64,000 bases of DNA. Source: Mycteria americana (lineage: Eukaryota > Chordata > Aves > Ciconiiformes > Ciconiidae). Both the position numbers and the translations under genes were made by a program. Positions within the stretch are counted from its first letter, which is position 1. Each line of letters begins with the position of its first letter. The stretch is taken from the NCBI RefSeq assembly GCF_035582795.1, contig NC_134368.1:44011501-44075500 (forward strand), given 5' to 3'. The notes below the pieces were generated by a model. It saw only the letters and a list, made by a program, of their open reading frames with translations, was not told where the DNA came from and made no database searches. Positions 34,401 to 46,700 of this stretch are shown piece after piece.

Positions 34401-37400
34401 GCTTTTGGTCTCTTCCTTTTCATAAATGTTATGGATTTCAATGTAGATATTAGGAGGAATCATAGAAGTATTTCACTTCCATCTGTCTCGGGTCTCCTAT
34501 TTCCTGGGGGGGGCTGATCACTGTGTTTATAAAACAAAGACTTTTTTTGTGTAAGTTCTTAGAGCTTCTTATGAGAAGGAAGGTGAAGGACCAACTCATG
34601 TTGCTTATTAACTGTGTTTTACTACTCCTGCAGTATGGGCCTTTAGCTGAATTTTTACCCTAATGAGTTCAGTCCAAATCATTAGGTAGACTCTTTCCAT
34701 CTTTATTGCCCTTTGCCCTTCTTTCTGACTTTGCCCCCTTCTTGTCATCTTCTCCCACCATCCTGCTTTCTTCCCTTTCCCCAACAAAACAAACTTTAAG
34801 ACACAGTAAATACAGTGTACTACAAGTAAATAGGAGTAGATGCAGTAAATTTCCAGAAGGCTGCATCACAGGACTTAAGTGGGCGACAATTCGGAGTTGT
34901 CCATAGCATTTGGGGAGGTTCAAAACCTGAGACTGTGATAGTGATGTATTAGGGCAGGAAAACCTTGACGCTTGCTCCATCATAATGTGAAGGAAATTTT
35001 GGCTGTTTAGAGCTTTTTGCTGTCAGTCTTAATGCTGAGAGCAGTTTTCTGTATGTTTGAGGTAAAACCCAGTTATGTGTGCTGATAAATACTTCTCAAA
35101 AAAATTTTTTTTTTCACCAACAATTGTAATAATTTTCAAACAGATTGTTACAGGATAAATTAATTCTTGAAATGATTGGCCATGGATCTTATTTTGCAGC
35201 TTATGTAAATATATAGTGAATGGGAAAAGGGATGAGGCTATGAAAGGAAGAATGGGGGAAGTTAAGACTGCGTTGATACGTGAAAAAAACCCCATAAATT
35301 ACGCAAGGTCTTGAGTGGACTTTTATAAATGGCATTTACCTATTCTTAAGTGTTGTTCCTGAGACTGTTTATTTTCTCTGTTGAGTATATTAGATACAAT
35401 TAAAAGTAAATTGCCGCTAAGAGAACAGGAGGAGAGTTATTCAGTCATGGCTGTCCAAACACTTCTGCAAAACTCTTGGATGTCATTGTACCAGACATCT
35501 AGTGGAAACTCATAGCACTTACAGAACATGCAATACACAAAAAAAATCCTTTCTATACAAAATGGTCAGTGGTGACTGCTGGGAGTGAGACATGTCCTTC
35601 TGTGGTGTTGTCAGTTTTGCTTGTTTTCCACATTACCTTGCTGGGAGATGCTGACTGCTCTGTGTGATGCTCTTTGCAGTTTTGAAAAGCTGTCTAAAAG
35701 GTGCTGTACAGAAAGCGGCGAATTTAGTCTCTGGATGGCTGAGCTGTTTATTTTCTCCTTGTTCCCAGTCCTCACTGGCTTGGGACTCATGAGCTAAACA
35801 CTGATAGACTCTGTGGCAGTGCAGTCCTTAAAGAGGAGTCGGACATACAGAGGGAAGCAAGAGATTTTGAGAGATGCTGAGATCCTAGTTTCCATCTCTT
35901 TGGTCCAAAGTCCGCTGACAGATGGTAGGAGTGGCCAGTGCCTGTGATCAGACTGGAGTCCTGGACAGAGCCTGAATGTGCGACAAATGTTTCTTGAAGA
36001 TACTTTTACAGGGGTGGCCGATGGTGGGGTTGTTTTCTTTTAAGGTGTGAGGTGCTGCATGGCAGCACTGGAAGTGAAGTGTTCAATTTTAGCAACAGAT
36101 TAAGCAGCAATAATACAAGCTTCTCTCTGTTGCCTCTGTGGTGCGCCTGACTTCTCACTAGAAGCAGCAGCAGTTCAGTGACTGTGCTAACTTAAACATG
36201 GGCCTCACGCTGAAGTGTGAAATAATACTAGTTGTAGTGAGGAAACCTGTTTAGCCAGGAGGATATGAAAACATTAGGTAATTTGCCAAAGCCTCTGATA
36301 GCTTTGTTTTGTTCTGTTTTCTTTTCTTTTTTAAGAGGAAAGACTTTTCACAGGGATACTGGGCATAAGTTTCTTAAGAGGAAAAAGTTTGCCCACATAT
36401 TTGTTGAAAAAGTACATCTAAATTGTACAAAAACTCTTCATGTTGGCATGATAAAAATTCACTCTTACAACACAATAACAGATATTGCAGAGATTTTGGA
36501 TAGTCTAGAAAAACAAAACACACTGCAGCGTAATAAAAAAAGGATCACTTAAGACTAGAAGTATGATAATTTGGCCACTTAAATATCTGAACCGGTGTGG
36601 TTGGGAAAAGTTTGCCAAGTTGCAAAATACTGGGAGGAGAGGGGAGTGTTTTTCTGTCATACAACTAGGTGGTGGGTTTTTTCCTCAGGAGTTCATCTCA
36701 GGCTTTGTATCACTTGCCTGGAAGGCTGAGGCCATATCAAAGAGATTTGGGAATTGCAATGTATAACTTGTTAGTTATATAATTTATGTATTATATATGT
36801 GTGTGTATATATATAAAATCAGTAACTAGACCTGATTTTCCCCAATGCAAATCACAAGTGCACATCTGATGAAAGGGGTGATTTAGGCTTGACAGGAACA
36901 GAAAGGGTCAGCAACCTCAGTGCTGAGCTGCCCAGGCAAAGTAGAAAATTATGAGGAGCCCTAACGACAGTGTTCCTCTATGGTCTAGAGGAGAGCTCGC
37001 CTAGAATGAGGCACCTAGTCCAGTTCTGCCCTTTTTTTCACAGGAGGAAATCCGTAGTGGTGTACTGACTGTGTAACCTGCCACCCAGTTATCATTTGGC
37101 CTGGAAAGAAGGAAACCTCTGTTTTTAAACTCTTCACTGGCTTAATTCTGTTCTAAGTCCATGACTCCTGTATTCCAGATACATGCCCTCATCATCAGAT
37201 TTGCTTAACCTAGATAGGTCATTTTTAATATGCCAGCTGAAAAGCAAAATAGTTTCTTGAATGAACTGTTGATTTCAATAGATGCTTAACCCCACGCTCT
37301 TACATCTCTGGACAGTAGGCTGTAGGGTCAAATTTCTGTGGCTTACTTTAATTTTCCTATAAACTGAAACCACTTCAGATTGATGGTTATGACACTCTTG

Positions 37401-40394
37401 TTCAATTGTGAGAGACTGTAGTTAGTGACCGTGTTTCCAGTAAGACAGAAGATTTGAAAACAGGTTTTCTTTTAGCCGAATGCTCCAACCAGCAGGCTTT
37501 TGTTTAAAATGGGACTGACTTATACGTGCAGCCAGTTCTCCAGTTGCTTTATTTCTGGCCTTACACAAAAACCATATAATGTGGTAGGTATGCTTTCACA
37601 AGCAGTATAGGGAATGGTATGAAAATGCTGCTGGACCTTTGAGTAGTGTGACTCTTTCATGTGTGACTCTTGGCAGAAATTTAAGAGACCACAGATTTGG
37701 GCACCAATGTGGTTAATGATTAGCACCCAAGTTCCTTTGTAAATCTAGCCTCAAATCCAAAACCAAGAGGAATTTGAAATAGCTGATACAGGGGACTCAG
37801 TTACAGAAACGGCTATGGCCACTGTTTTGTGATGTTATGCTTTGATTTGCATTTTATGCTTTTAGATACGTTAAATATCCTTTCCTGTTTGAGGATATTG
37901 TGTTTTTCCCCTGTTAACAGAGGAATGCTTACTTGAAAGCAGTATCTCAATTGTGTGGAAGAATAATAGAAATGTTTTAAGAAAAGAACAGAAAACTCTC
38001 TTAGGAAGAGTATTTTTAATGCCTGAATGCATCAGGCCTCAGGAAAGACCACTGCATCATTTTTTATATTGTGAACAGGTTCCAAATGTGTGTATACATG
38101 GTGACATAGAGAGCCATACAAGAATTATTAGCTCATAATTCCACATTAATAGTAAGCCAGGCATAATAATGGGCAGTATTGAACTAGCTGTTACAGATCT
38201 GGACGTGATGGACAGAGCAGGTCTATCAGATCAAGTTCATCTACCAGCTACTGTCCCCCAGAAGGGGGAGGTACTCAGTATGACACTAATTTTTCTCTTG
38301 GACCCCGCTAGCTCATCTTGCTTTAATGGGAAATCAGTGTAAATGAACTGGCTCAGACGAACTCTACTTAGACTATCTGATCTCATGATTTAACCAGGCA
38401 TCCGGAGGAAAAAGGCTAATGTCACTTTGGCCAATGAACGAACACACATCTTGTTTTAAGCACTCGGTTAATGAACAAGAATTTAACAGAATCTTGTCTG
38501 AACTTTGGAAGAGGATATTTTACTTCGTCAACTCTAAAACAGTTCTAAAAAAAATACAGTGAAACTCATGCTTACTCTGTGTCAGCAAAGTCCTAACAGT
38601 ACAGCAAAGATCAGCTTTTCTTTAACTTTCTTACAAGGATGGGTCAGTTCTCTGGATGAGGACACAGGTCACAAATAGGTTAAAGTCATAATTACTAATA
38701 TAATTTTCACATAAAATCTGCCTGCTGCTGTCCTTGTACAATATGGCACTCATTGTTACTCTCGCAGTAGTATACACATCTTCAGAAAACATGCCATATC
38801 ACTAAGGACAATTTTTCTCCCCCCTGTGTTACTTTGCTTGTATGTATCACTTGAAGAAAAAGCCGTAATTTTCCCCTGTGAATCCTGATCCTTGGTTATG
38901 CTAGAGACCAAAAGTCTTGGTCAGAGACTATTCTGAGTCATAGTCTCGGTTCTCTATGCCTTTTCTTACTCATCACTGGGACCTCCGGCTTTTCAGCATA
39001 TGGTATATTTGTCCAGAATATGGCATATTCTGAAATGTCATTGGATCACAAAATTTCATTTACTCTTTTGAAAACAGGACCAGCTTGCAATATAAACATA
39101 CTTGCTAAAAGAAACTAATTTTGCGTAACAGCTTTTCTTGAAGATTTTTTTTCTTACAGATGTTCCATCTGTTTAGCAATGCCTCAATCTGCTTTTCCTT
39201 CTATATGTAAAGAATGATCCATGGAAAAAGAATCCTACATGAATACAGGTAATGTTATTAAACTCTCTACAGCTCCCTTGGAAACATTTATAATCTGAAA
39301 TCCTGAATAACAGCCTTCAAATCAAGAGCAAGAACTGTACGAAGTTACACTCCCACTGAGCTCATAGAAACGCTAGTGTGATTTTGACACTTGTTACTTT
39401 GTGGAACCTTTTAATAATAATTTTTCTCAAAAAAATGTCAAAAGTGTACTCTTGTACACGATTGTGATCCGTTTTATTCTTATTTCTCAGGTAAAAAAAT
39501 GTACTTAGTATATGTGACTTAAAAGTCCACAGGAACACCTCCAGCACATAATCAGATGTAAGTGTTAACAGCATTGCTGTTAAAACATAGCAGGTTTTTG
39601 TATTAGATTAATTGCATATCGTGAAGCTTATTTTGGTTACTAAACAGGAACTCTCAGAGGTGTTTCTGTATTTTGGGTTTATTTGCCTTCAGGTGTTTCT
39701 GATTTAACTACTGGTATAGTGATGCTTCACACAAGATCCTAGGGATTTGGGGGCAAGGAAATGTGAAAATCAAAGAGACAAAATCCTTGTTCATCTGCTT
39801 GTATGTGTCTACATATGAAACATCTTTTTGTATGTGGAGGGGGAAACAAGAACAGGACAGGTATCTCCAGTGTTGAGTGAGGCAGCTATTTCATGCCCCA
39901 TATAAATTCTGGCAACAAGTACTTGGGCTAAGCGGGAAGCATAGTAGAAGTGGCTCAGACGGATGTTGTCGAGATAACTAGATGTAAAACGTATTTTAAA
40001 AACTTGAAAATGTAAAAAAAAAGCAGAAGGGCCAAGACCCATTCTCCATGACCACGGGGGCCATGGCAGCGGCCCTGCCTTGGCGCATCTCCCTTGGCGC
40101 AACTGGCCACCACGCCATGGGGAGCTTCATCTTGCCCGAGCTACGTTGCTGGTGCAGAGGGTGCAGCATACGCACCAGCAGCTCCCGGCTCCCTTTCTAG
40201 CTGTGAACAGCAATAACGGCTTCTGTAAACAGGTGGTTTACATCATTTTGTCATCTCGTGACGCCTGTGTTCAGTTCAGACCTGAACCGTCATCTTGGTG
40301 GGGAGGAAAAAAGCCTCTGTAAGGAAAGCCAACAAAAAGCTGCTTGGAAACCAGAAGGTAAACTGAAATACACGTAAAAGCCGTTTTTTCATCA

Positions 40395-41215
40395 GTCTCC
40401 TGTGGCGCACCGCCTTCCTGATTTTGGGGGCGGTGGGAAGCGCAGCCTGCGCTTGGCTCAGGGCGTGCGAGGGCCAGGGACGACCGCCGGGAAGCGCCCG
40501 CCCTGCCACCGTGGCACCGCCGCCGCCCGCGGACTATGCGTCCCGGCGTGCCCCGCGGCGGGCTCCCATCCGGCGCCGGGGCCCGCTGTCCGTGCCGCGG
40601 GCTCCACCTTGAGCCTGACCGCCGGGCCGGGAGCGGGAGCCGTGCGGAGGCGGACCGCTGCGAGGCCCTGCCTCCCCTCTTCCCGCCCTCCCTGCGCGCC
40701 ATCCCTGCCCCTGAGGAGGAGACGCAGGGTGAGCGCGGAGCCGCGCCGCGCGCGCCTGCCCAGCGGCGGCTCCTTCCTTCCGCCCCGGCGGCGCGGGGCC
40801 TCGCTGCGTGCGCGGCCACCCCCTGGCGGCGGGCGGGGCGGCTCGGGGCAGAGGCGGTTGGGGGCGGTTAGAGCTGGCGGTGCGCGCGCGGCGGTTGCGG
40901 CCGGGGGGCGGTGGCGGCCTTCAGCCGTGAGGGGCTTCGGTCGGGGAGGGGGGGGGACGGACGGAAGTGCCGCCCCGGGCCGGGGGAGATTGGTGGGAGC
41001 CCAGATTTCCCCTCCCTCCTCCAAAAAAGGAGGGGACAAAAAAAAAGAAGGGCTTTCCGAGGGGGGAGGGTGGGCTGGCCTCGAGGGTCGGGGCGGGGGG
41101 CGGTGTCCTGACGGCGCAGCGTGGGCCGCGGATGAGGCCGGTGCGGGCGGTGCGGTGGCCCGGCCTGGCCCGGTATCCCGACTCGCATTTGTTGAAAGGC
41201 GTCCTCCAGCGCATT
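40395..41215 (+). promoter_or_regulatory. CBR4: CpG island, probable CBR4 promoter
   Basis: Some 800 bp of very GC-rich, CpG-dense sequence stands out from AT-rich surroundings. It is TATA-less, carries GGGGCGGGG-like Sp1 sites (around 41,085-41,100), and has long G runs (40,943-40,956, 41,060-41,100) that could form quadruplexes. SH3RF1 ends far upstream and PALLD starts beyond the other edge, so CBR4 is the only gene in the window whose start it can serve. A possible splice donor, CAGG|GTGAGC, lies at 40,728/40,729, which would allow a noncoding first exon. The transcription start itself cannot be placed from sequence alone. Confidence 0.75.
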
Positions 41216-41761
41216 TAGAGCTGGGTGCCATGAGGTGGTTAGCAGCGGTGCCACGGGAACCCTGGTGGTCACGGATTACCTTTGTTCTGAGAGAAGGGCC
41301 GTAGAGGACAAAGGTGGTATAGCCGCTTGTGTGTGCTGTGTGGTGACCTAGAAGAGCCTGTTGCTCAAAAGATACTTGTTTTTCCCCACCTTTCTTTGAT
41401 CAGGGAGTATAGGGTTATTACTCCTACTGCAGTTTTTTTCTCCCAAGTCACAACTCGGAAGAATCTGTATGGCTCTTTTGTGCTAAAACACAAATTGTAT
41501 ATTGCTGCATTGGCAGTAGGCCTTATGCTCCCCCTGTAAATACCTGGTTAATGCACAAGGGACTTTCACTATTCTTTCTGAGAACAGTAGAATCACTAAG
41601 ATTTTTTACCTCCTCAGACCATTTTAAAGAAGTTCTCAGCCCACAGGCATCTTTTTGGGTCCTGTGTAGCTAAGCGTGTTCAGAATTATTTGGAAAATAC
41701 CTGTAGGTCTGACTATTTATAAACAGTATAAGATGGTTCACTTGACATTGCTTAGGGGTGG

Positions 41762-41815
41762 AGGAGTTAGACAAGATGACTTATAGAGGTCCCTCCTAAT
41801 CTCTATTATTCCATG
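41762..41815 (+). mobile_element. CR1 3'-end fragment
   Basis: GAGTTAGACAAGATGACTTA then TAGAGGTCCCTCCTAATCTC and TATTATTCCATG parallels the CR1 terminus (GGACTAGATGATCTCTAGAGG, TCCCTTCCAACCTCTATGATT type). Only the last 55 bp or so are recognisable. Confidence 0.7.
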
Positions 41816-42579
41816 TTTCAAATAAAAATAAGAGTAGGTATGCTCGGTGCTGGTAAGAACAAAATATGAAGGAGGAAATCCTAGTACAACATTGCTGCAA
41901 CAAGTAGGCAAGAGCTTCCAAGAGTCATTGTGGTAATTCTGTAAAAGTAATTCTGATCAGTCATGATGGAGAAGGCAGACTGAGACTTTGTTTCTAACAA
42001 AAAAATCTCTCAACAAAATATGTGTTGTGCCTTTAGTCTGCTGAGACAGTAAGAGTTGTAGTTACTGGGGTGCAAGACCTCTTGATTCATCTCTTGCAGT
42101 CCAGCTGCCTAATGAAGACTACCCAAAAGATTAGTCTTTCTGGTGGGGCAGTGGTGCCTGTTTTAATCGCTAAAGAAGTGTCTTCATGCAGGATATCTTT
42201 TTGTACACCACCTGAGATACAAGTATTTAATCCTCTTCCTACTTTTAGGAAGCTGATTTAAACTTGCCAGTGGAAGCAGACACGTGGGTTGATTTCAAGC
42301 ACTTGTGCTTGCTGTGTTACAGAAAAGGACTGTCTGCTCTTCCAGGCCCTGTCACAGAAGGCCAAAATCATGCCGTTGTATGAGTTGACGGTGTTGAATG
42401 AGTTGATTCTGTGCTTAACACTGTGTGTTCTTCTGGTTATCGCACATCAAAAAGGGTATAATAGACCTAAGTAAGGCAAAGGTAGGGTGGCAGGATTGAG
42501 AGCTTGGACAGTCTTTAGTGAGATACAGGATGGCTTCCATATGTATAAGAGTAACTAAGTAGACCTGAAAGAGGATATA

Positions 42580-42870
42580 GGGGGAGGGTAAAATGCAGAA
42601 GAGTAGCCTCTGAAGTTGCAGACAGTAAGGGGAAGGTATGAGGAGAAATGCATAGTATTCTGTAATCAGAAAGCAAATTAAGAACAAAAGGAAGTACTTT
42701 TCCACAAATAATGAAACTTGTTGCCTCAGGATGTTATGGAGACAAAGTATAATTGGGTTCAAAAAGGATTTATTCAAATGTATGGAAAAGAGGTTCGTTA
42801 CTATTGCTTGGATTCTGCCTCTGGCTCCTCAGGAAATCCCAAAACAGCTGATTGGTTTCTAGAGGTTGCA
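42580..42870 (+). mobile_element. Ancient L3/CR1-type LINE fragment, 3' part
   Basis: CCTCAGGATGTTATGGAGAC, then AATTGGGTTCAAAAAGGATT and a Trp/Leu-rich tail follow the conserved 3' region of old amniote L3/CR1 LINEs (CCACAGGATGTCATGGAGGC, ...GGGTTCAAAAAGGATT...). It is heavily diverged with no open frame. Edges are approximate. Confidence 0.5.
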
Positions 42871-43558
42871 GAGTAAAAGATCATTCTACAGAAGTACTTT
42901 CTTCTTACACTCCTTCCTAAACATCTAAGCTAGCTACTTCAGAATCATTTCACGTTTCAAAAAGCTTTTTTTTTCTTCAAAAGCAGAAACAAAACCCCCT
43001 CAGGCTAGTGGTAAAACATAGTATTATGTAGTGTAACTTAGTATTAAACTAGTGTAAATACAATAGTATCGAATCATGCTCAGTAGTGTTTGCAGTGTGG
43101 ATGTCCAACACAGATACTTAGGATGGAGTGAGACCCTGAGGCTAAATGACTACAAGAATAACACTTGCAAGAACAATATAATTGCAACTACTACGTTGGC
43201 TTTGAATAAACAGCTGAAAGATACATTATGGCCTTTAGATACGTAAATCGCATATTTCATCAACTGAATAGGAGTTACTATAACACTAGTACTGAAATGC
43301 TGGATTACATGCCTAATTTTTTTACTAGTTCAGAAATCATTAAGAATTAACTTGCATTCATAGAAGTGGTGTCTAATTTAGTTCAAGTATTTATTTTTTG
43401 GTGAATAAAAAATTAACAAATTACTAATTCTATAATCCGATATTACAAAATGCTACAGACTAGTAAGGACCATGTTGTTGACAACAACAGTGATTATTCT
43501 CTGCTATATTGGACCTGGAATTCATAGTTTATTTGCAATTTGTGGATTATTTTTGAAG

Positions 43559-43700
43559 ATGGGCAAGGTTTGCGCCATTTTTGGAGGATCCCGAGGAATA
43601 GGAAAAGCTGTTGCAGAATTACTGGCACAGAAAGGCTGCCGCCTGGCGATTATTGCTAGAAATCTGGAAGCAGCCCAAACGACTGCACGTAATCTTGGTG
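43559..43700 (+). CDS. CBR4: CBR4 coding exon 1 (NADPH-binding motif)
   Basis: [20 protein letters not shown] to ...ARNLG plus one base; donor gtatgt at 43,701. AG immediately precedes the ATG, so this may be the second exon of the mRNA, with its acceptor at 43,557-43,558. Confidence 0.95.
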
Positions 43701-46700
43701 GTATGTATGCTGCTTTGCAATACTTTCTTCACTGTCCAATGATTCAGTAACTTGTAAAAGTAGTAAGTCATAAAATGAGCTCATTGTTTAACTAGATAAA
43801 AATGAAAGTAAAGGCTGAGAAATTTGAAAGAAAAGCTGTATCAGTACAATTTTCACAATATTCTTTGGGAAAGATAAGTATGTTACAATTCATATCTTGC
43901 GGATAGAATAGGTAAGATGAAAGGTCACAACAGGGAGGTGGTATGAATTGAGTCATCCTTGGCTCCTGACCAAGCCAGAATTGAGACCAGTCTGCTCATG
44001 CTGAACTTCTGATTTCAAAACGCCAAAATATAAAACAGGAAATTGTCACATAACTGATCAATACAAAATTGTCCTTATTTAATTCTCTGGAGATTAAATG
44101 GGTTCCTCAAGTTACGACTAGTTCAACATCTGTTTTAGCAATTGACTTGATAAATTCTGAATAAGGTTTATGAATGGTATACCATCTTTTACTATTATTA
44201 TGATGTGCCTTTATTTCAATACAGCAGGACATCTGGCACTTAGCTGTGATGTATCCAGCGAACAAGAAGTCCAAAATACTTTTGAGGAGATGCAGAGGAA
44301 TTTAGGTCCTATTAACTACCTGGTTAATGCAGCTGGGATCAACAGGTTAGTTATTTGTTACAAGATTATATGTAATTCTAGATGACAGCATCTTATTATA
44401 AGGTGCTAAGGGCCTTTGCATTTAGTAAGAGTGTTGTTACTAAGTACATCCAAAACCAGTATTAAGCGCTCACCAGTATTTTGTTCCTGATGAAGGTAAA
44501 ATTATAACATTCACTGTTTTCACTGTAGTTTCTGCATTTTGAGTTTATGAGTTCCCCGTCTACTCCTTGTTCTTCCACTTCTTCACCCTGAAATAGTCCA
44601 AACAGATGTTTGATACCTCCCTGCAAAGGAGGCTTTGTTGCCAGAAGCATAGCTAAATTTTTTCTTACTGTGTGTCGTCCTTGCAATGTCATAGTTTTGA
44701 ATCCTAGAATGTATAGAACCATATAAATTCCCATTAATATTCCATTCATCCGTCATGTTTTATTATGAGTAAATGTGATCATTGGGGTTCTTTTGGGTTT
44801 TTTGGACTGTTTGTCAGGGATGGTTTGTTACTGAGAACCAAGACTGAAGATATGATAGCCCAGATTCACACTAACCTTTTGGGAACAATGTTGACATGCA
44901 AAGCTGCTGTAAAAAGTATGATTCAACAACAAGGAGGTGCTATTGTCAATATAGGTAAGTTGCTTGTCTAATCCTGTGGAATTCTATGTAATAGTTTTCT
45001 AGAAAGGTTTAGCAGGTGTAAATCGACTATTTTCTTTGTATTTAGACATTCTATATTTAGCATTTCTTTATGAATGCTTATTCTTTTGTGTAATTTCAGC
45101 AACTTCTAAACGCAAAACTAGCTTGTTTCAGTAACTGAAAACAGTTTATATGTTATTGAAAAAAGAATTTTACCATTCTTTATCAGCTCTTTCAGTATGT
45201 AAATCTACCAGCTGCTAGTTATTAACTAAGAACCAAATTGGTACAGTTGGTTTCTTTTTTTTTTTCTGTGCAAGGATATTTTTTTAGAAAGCTCTTCATT
45301 TTAATCTCCTGGTGCCTGTTGGTCAACATAGATATATGGATTCCATAAAAATCACAGATAATTGAGGGATTTGCTTATCCCAGCAGTAGGCTATAAGGTA
45401 CATTTAGTAATGTACTTTTAATTCCTGTTCTTTTAATCTCATTTTCCATTCCAAATTTAAAACTAAAATGATAAAGCTAGTGCAAGGTTTCAAATTAGTC
45501 ATTTAATCTTTTCTTCTCTTTGATGTTTCTGTATTTTAGGAAGTATTGTAGGACTTAAAGGCAACTCTGGTCAAAGCGTATACAGTGCTACCAAAGCAGG
45601 ATTAGTTGGATTTTCACGCTCTCTTGCTAAAGAAGTAGCAAAAAAGCAAATTCGAGTCAACGTGGTTGCTCCAGGTTAGTTTTTGGGAAGTTCCTACATC
45701 CTTGACTGTTGCAATACATGATCATCAAGACTGCTGGATATTTGCTGTACTCTGAAAGTAACTTAAGACAAATGCTATTATTGTCTTCAACTTTTGTAAG
45801 TAAATGTTTTTAATATCTTTTTTTCAGTTTAAAGTATAATACATTCTTTTACAAAACCTTCAATCTTTTTAAGGGAACACTGAGAAATTTGGAAGAGTGT
45901 GTCTACCTGTTCCTCTATCCATTATTACATAATAAATGCCTTTTGTTCTTTGTTCGTCCTTCAAAGCCTGCTGTCCTTGCAGGTGGAAGGATTAGAACTA
46001 AATATAGACAGACAGGTACCCTCGTCTCCTGCTAGAGAATGCTTATTTGTTATTAGAGAAACATGAAAGACCACGAGAAGCTGGCATGAAAGCATCCCTG
46101 TCTATCCCTGTAGTAAAAAGGATAGAGTCTAGAAAGTTCTGTGAGGATAAGGCTGTGATTTCACAAGACGATCTAGTCCAAGCAAACCACCACCATTAAG
46201 GAAAAATCCCTTCTGTTTTTTCTGACTTTTTCCACTCATAGCTGTGTAGTCTGATGCTCGCCTTGTGCTAGCTGTGATGCCTTTCAGACCTCTACGTGAA
46301 CCAGTTCAGCTTGTGAACTAGGCAGGAAAAATACTTTTTCATTGTTTAGTGACCTTTAGTGAGCAGCTCACTGAAGGGTCCAGAGCCATCATAAAGGGGC
46401 AGAGTTGCGCAAGTAGAAAGCAAAACAGAGACTTTCCGTTCTTGGTGGCAGCTAGAAAGCAGATAAGGTCAGCTCGTTATGAAGCTGCAGCTTATATGAA
46501 GAGAAGTGCAGCAGTGGGAAAACTGAATCTCAGATAACTGAAAATTGTAAAGAAATGTCCTTAAAAAATGTGAAGAAGTATTCTTCAAATGAGTGCTATA
46601 AGAGAAAGTTATGCAAGTGCTGTTATAAGTTCTAAAATATAATGGAAACACTTGAAAACTGTAGGGGTTTCTTGCCAGAGATTTCATACTCGTGTTTTTA

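Larger units (their letters stand above)
21700..40390. other. Intergenic region between SH3RF1 and the CBR4 CpG island
   Basis: About 18.7 kb without a recognisable gene. All reading frames are short (about 130 codons at most), lack familiar motifs and look like chance. I found a TA/CA microsatellite (23,546-23,587), two MIR-like remnants (about 23,840 and 31,340), a possible older amniote repeat near 28,240, homopolymer runs, and a small tandem duplication at 29,451. No tRNA, rRNA or known microRNA hairpin was recognised. Distal enhancers could be here but cannot be identified by eye. Confidence 0.7.
41216..43558. other. Sequence between the CpG island and the CBR4 start codon
   Basis: About 2.3 kb, probably the first CBR4 intron. 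It contains a CR1 3' tail (41,762-41,815) and an older LINE fragment (about 42,580-42,870). No other feature is recognised. Confidence 0.6.

Noticed and set aside
40402-41304. Long overlapping frames on both strands in the GC-rich block (300 aa +, 257 aa -)
   Set aside because: CpG-rich DNA is poor in stop codons; the peptides are Arg/Pro/Gly/Ala-rich on both strands with no motif. Treated as CpG-island shadows.
43472-43558. In-frame upstream ATG that would give CBR4 a 29-residue hydrophobic N-terminus
   Set aside because: The family starts at the equivalent of [10 protein letters not shown], and the segment looks like intron with an AG immediately before the accepted ATG. It is not conserved as far as I know.
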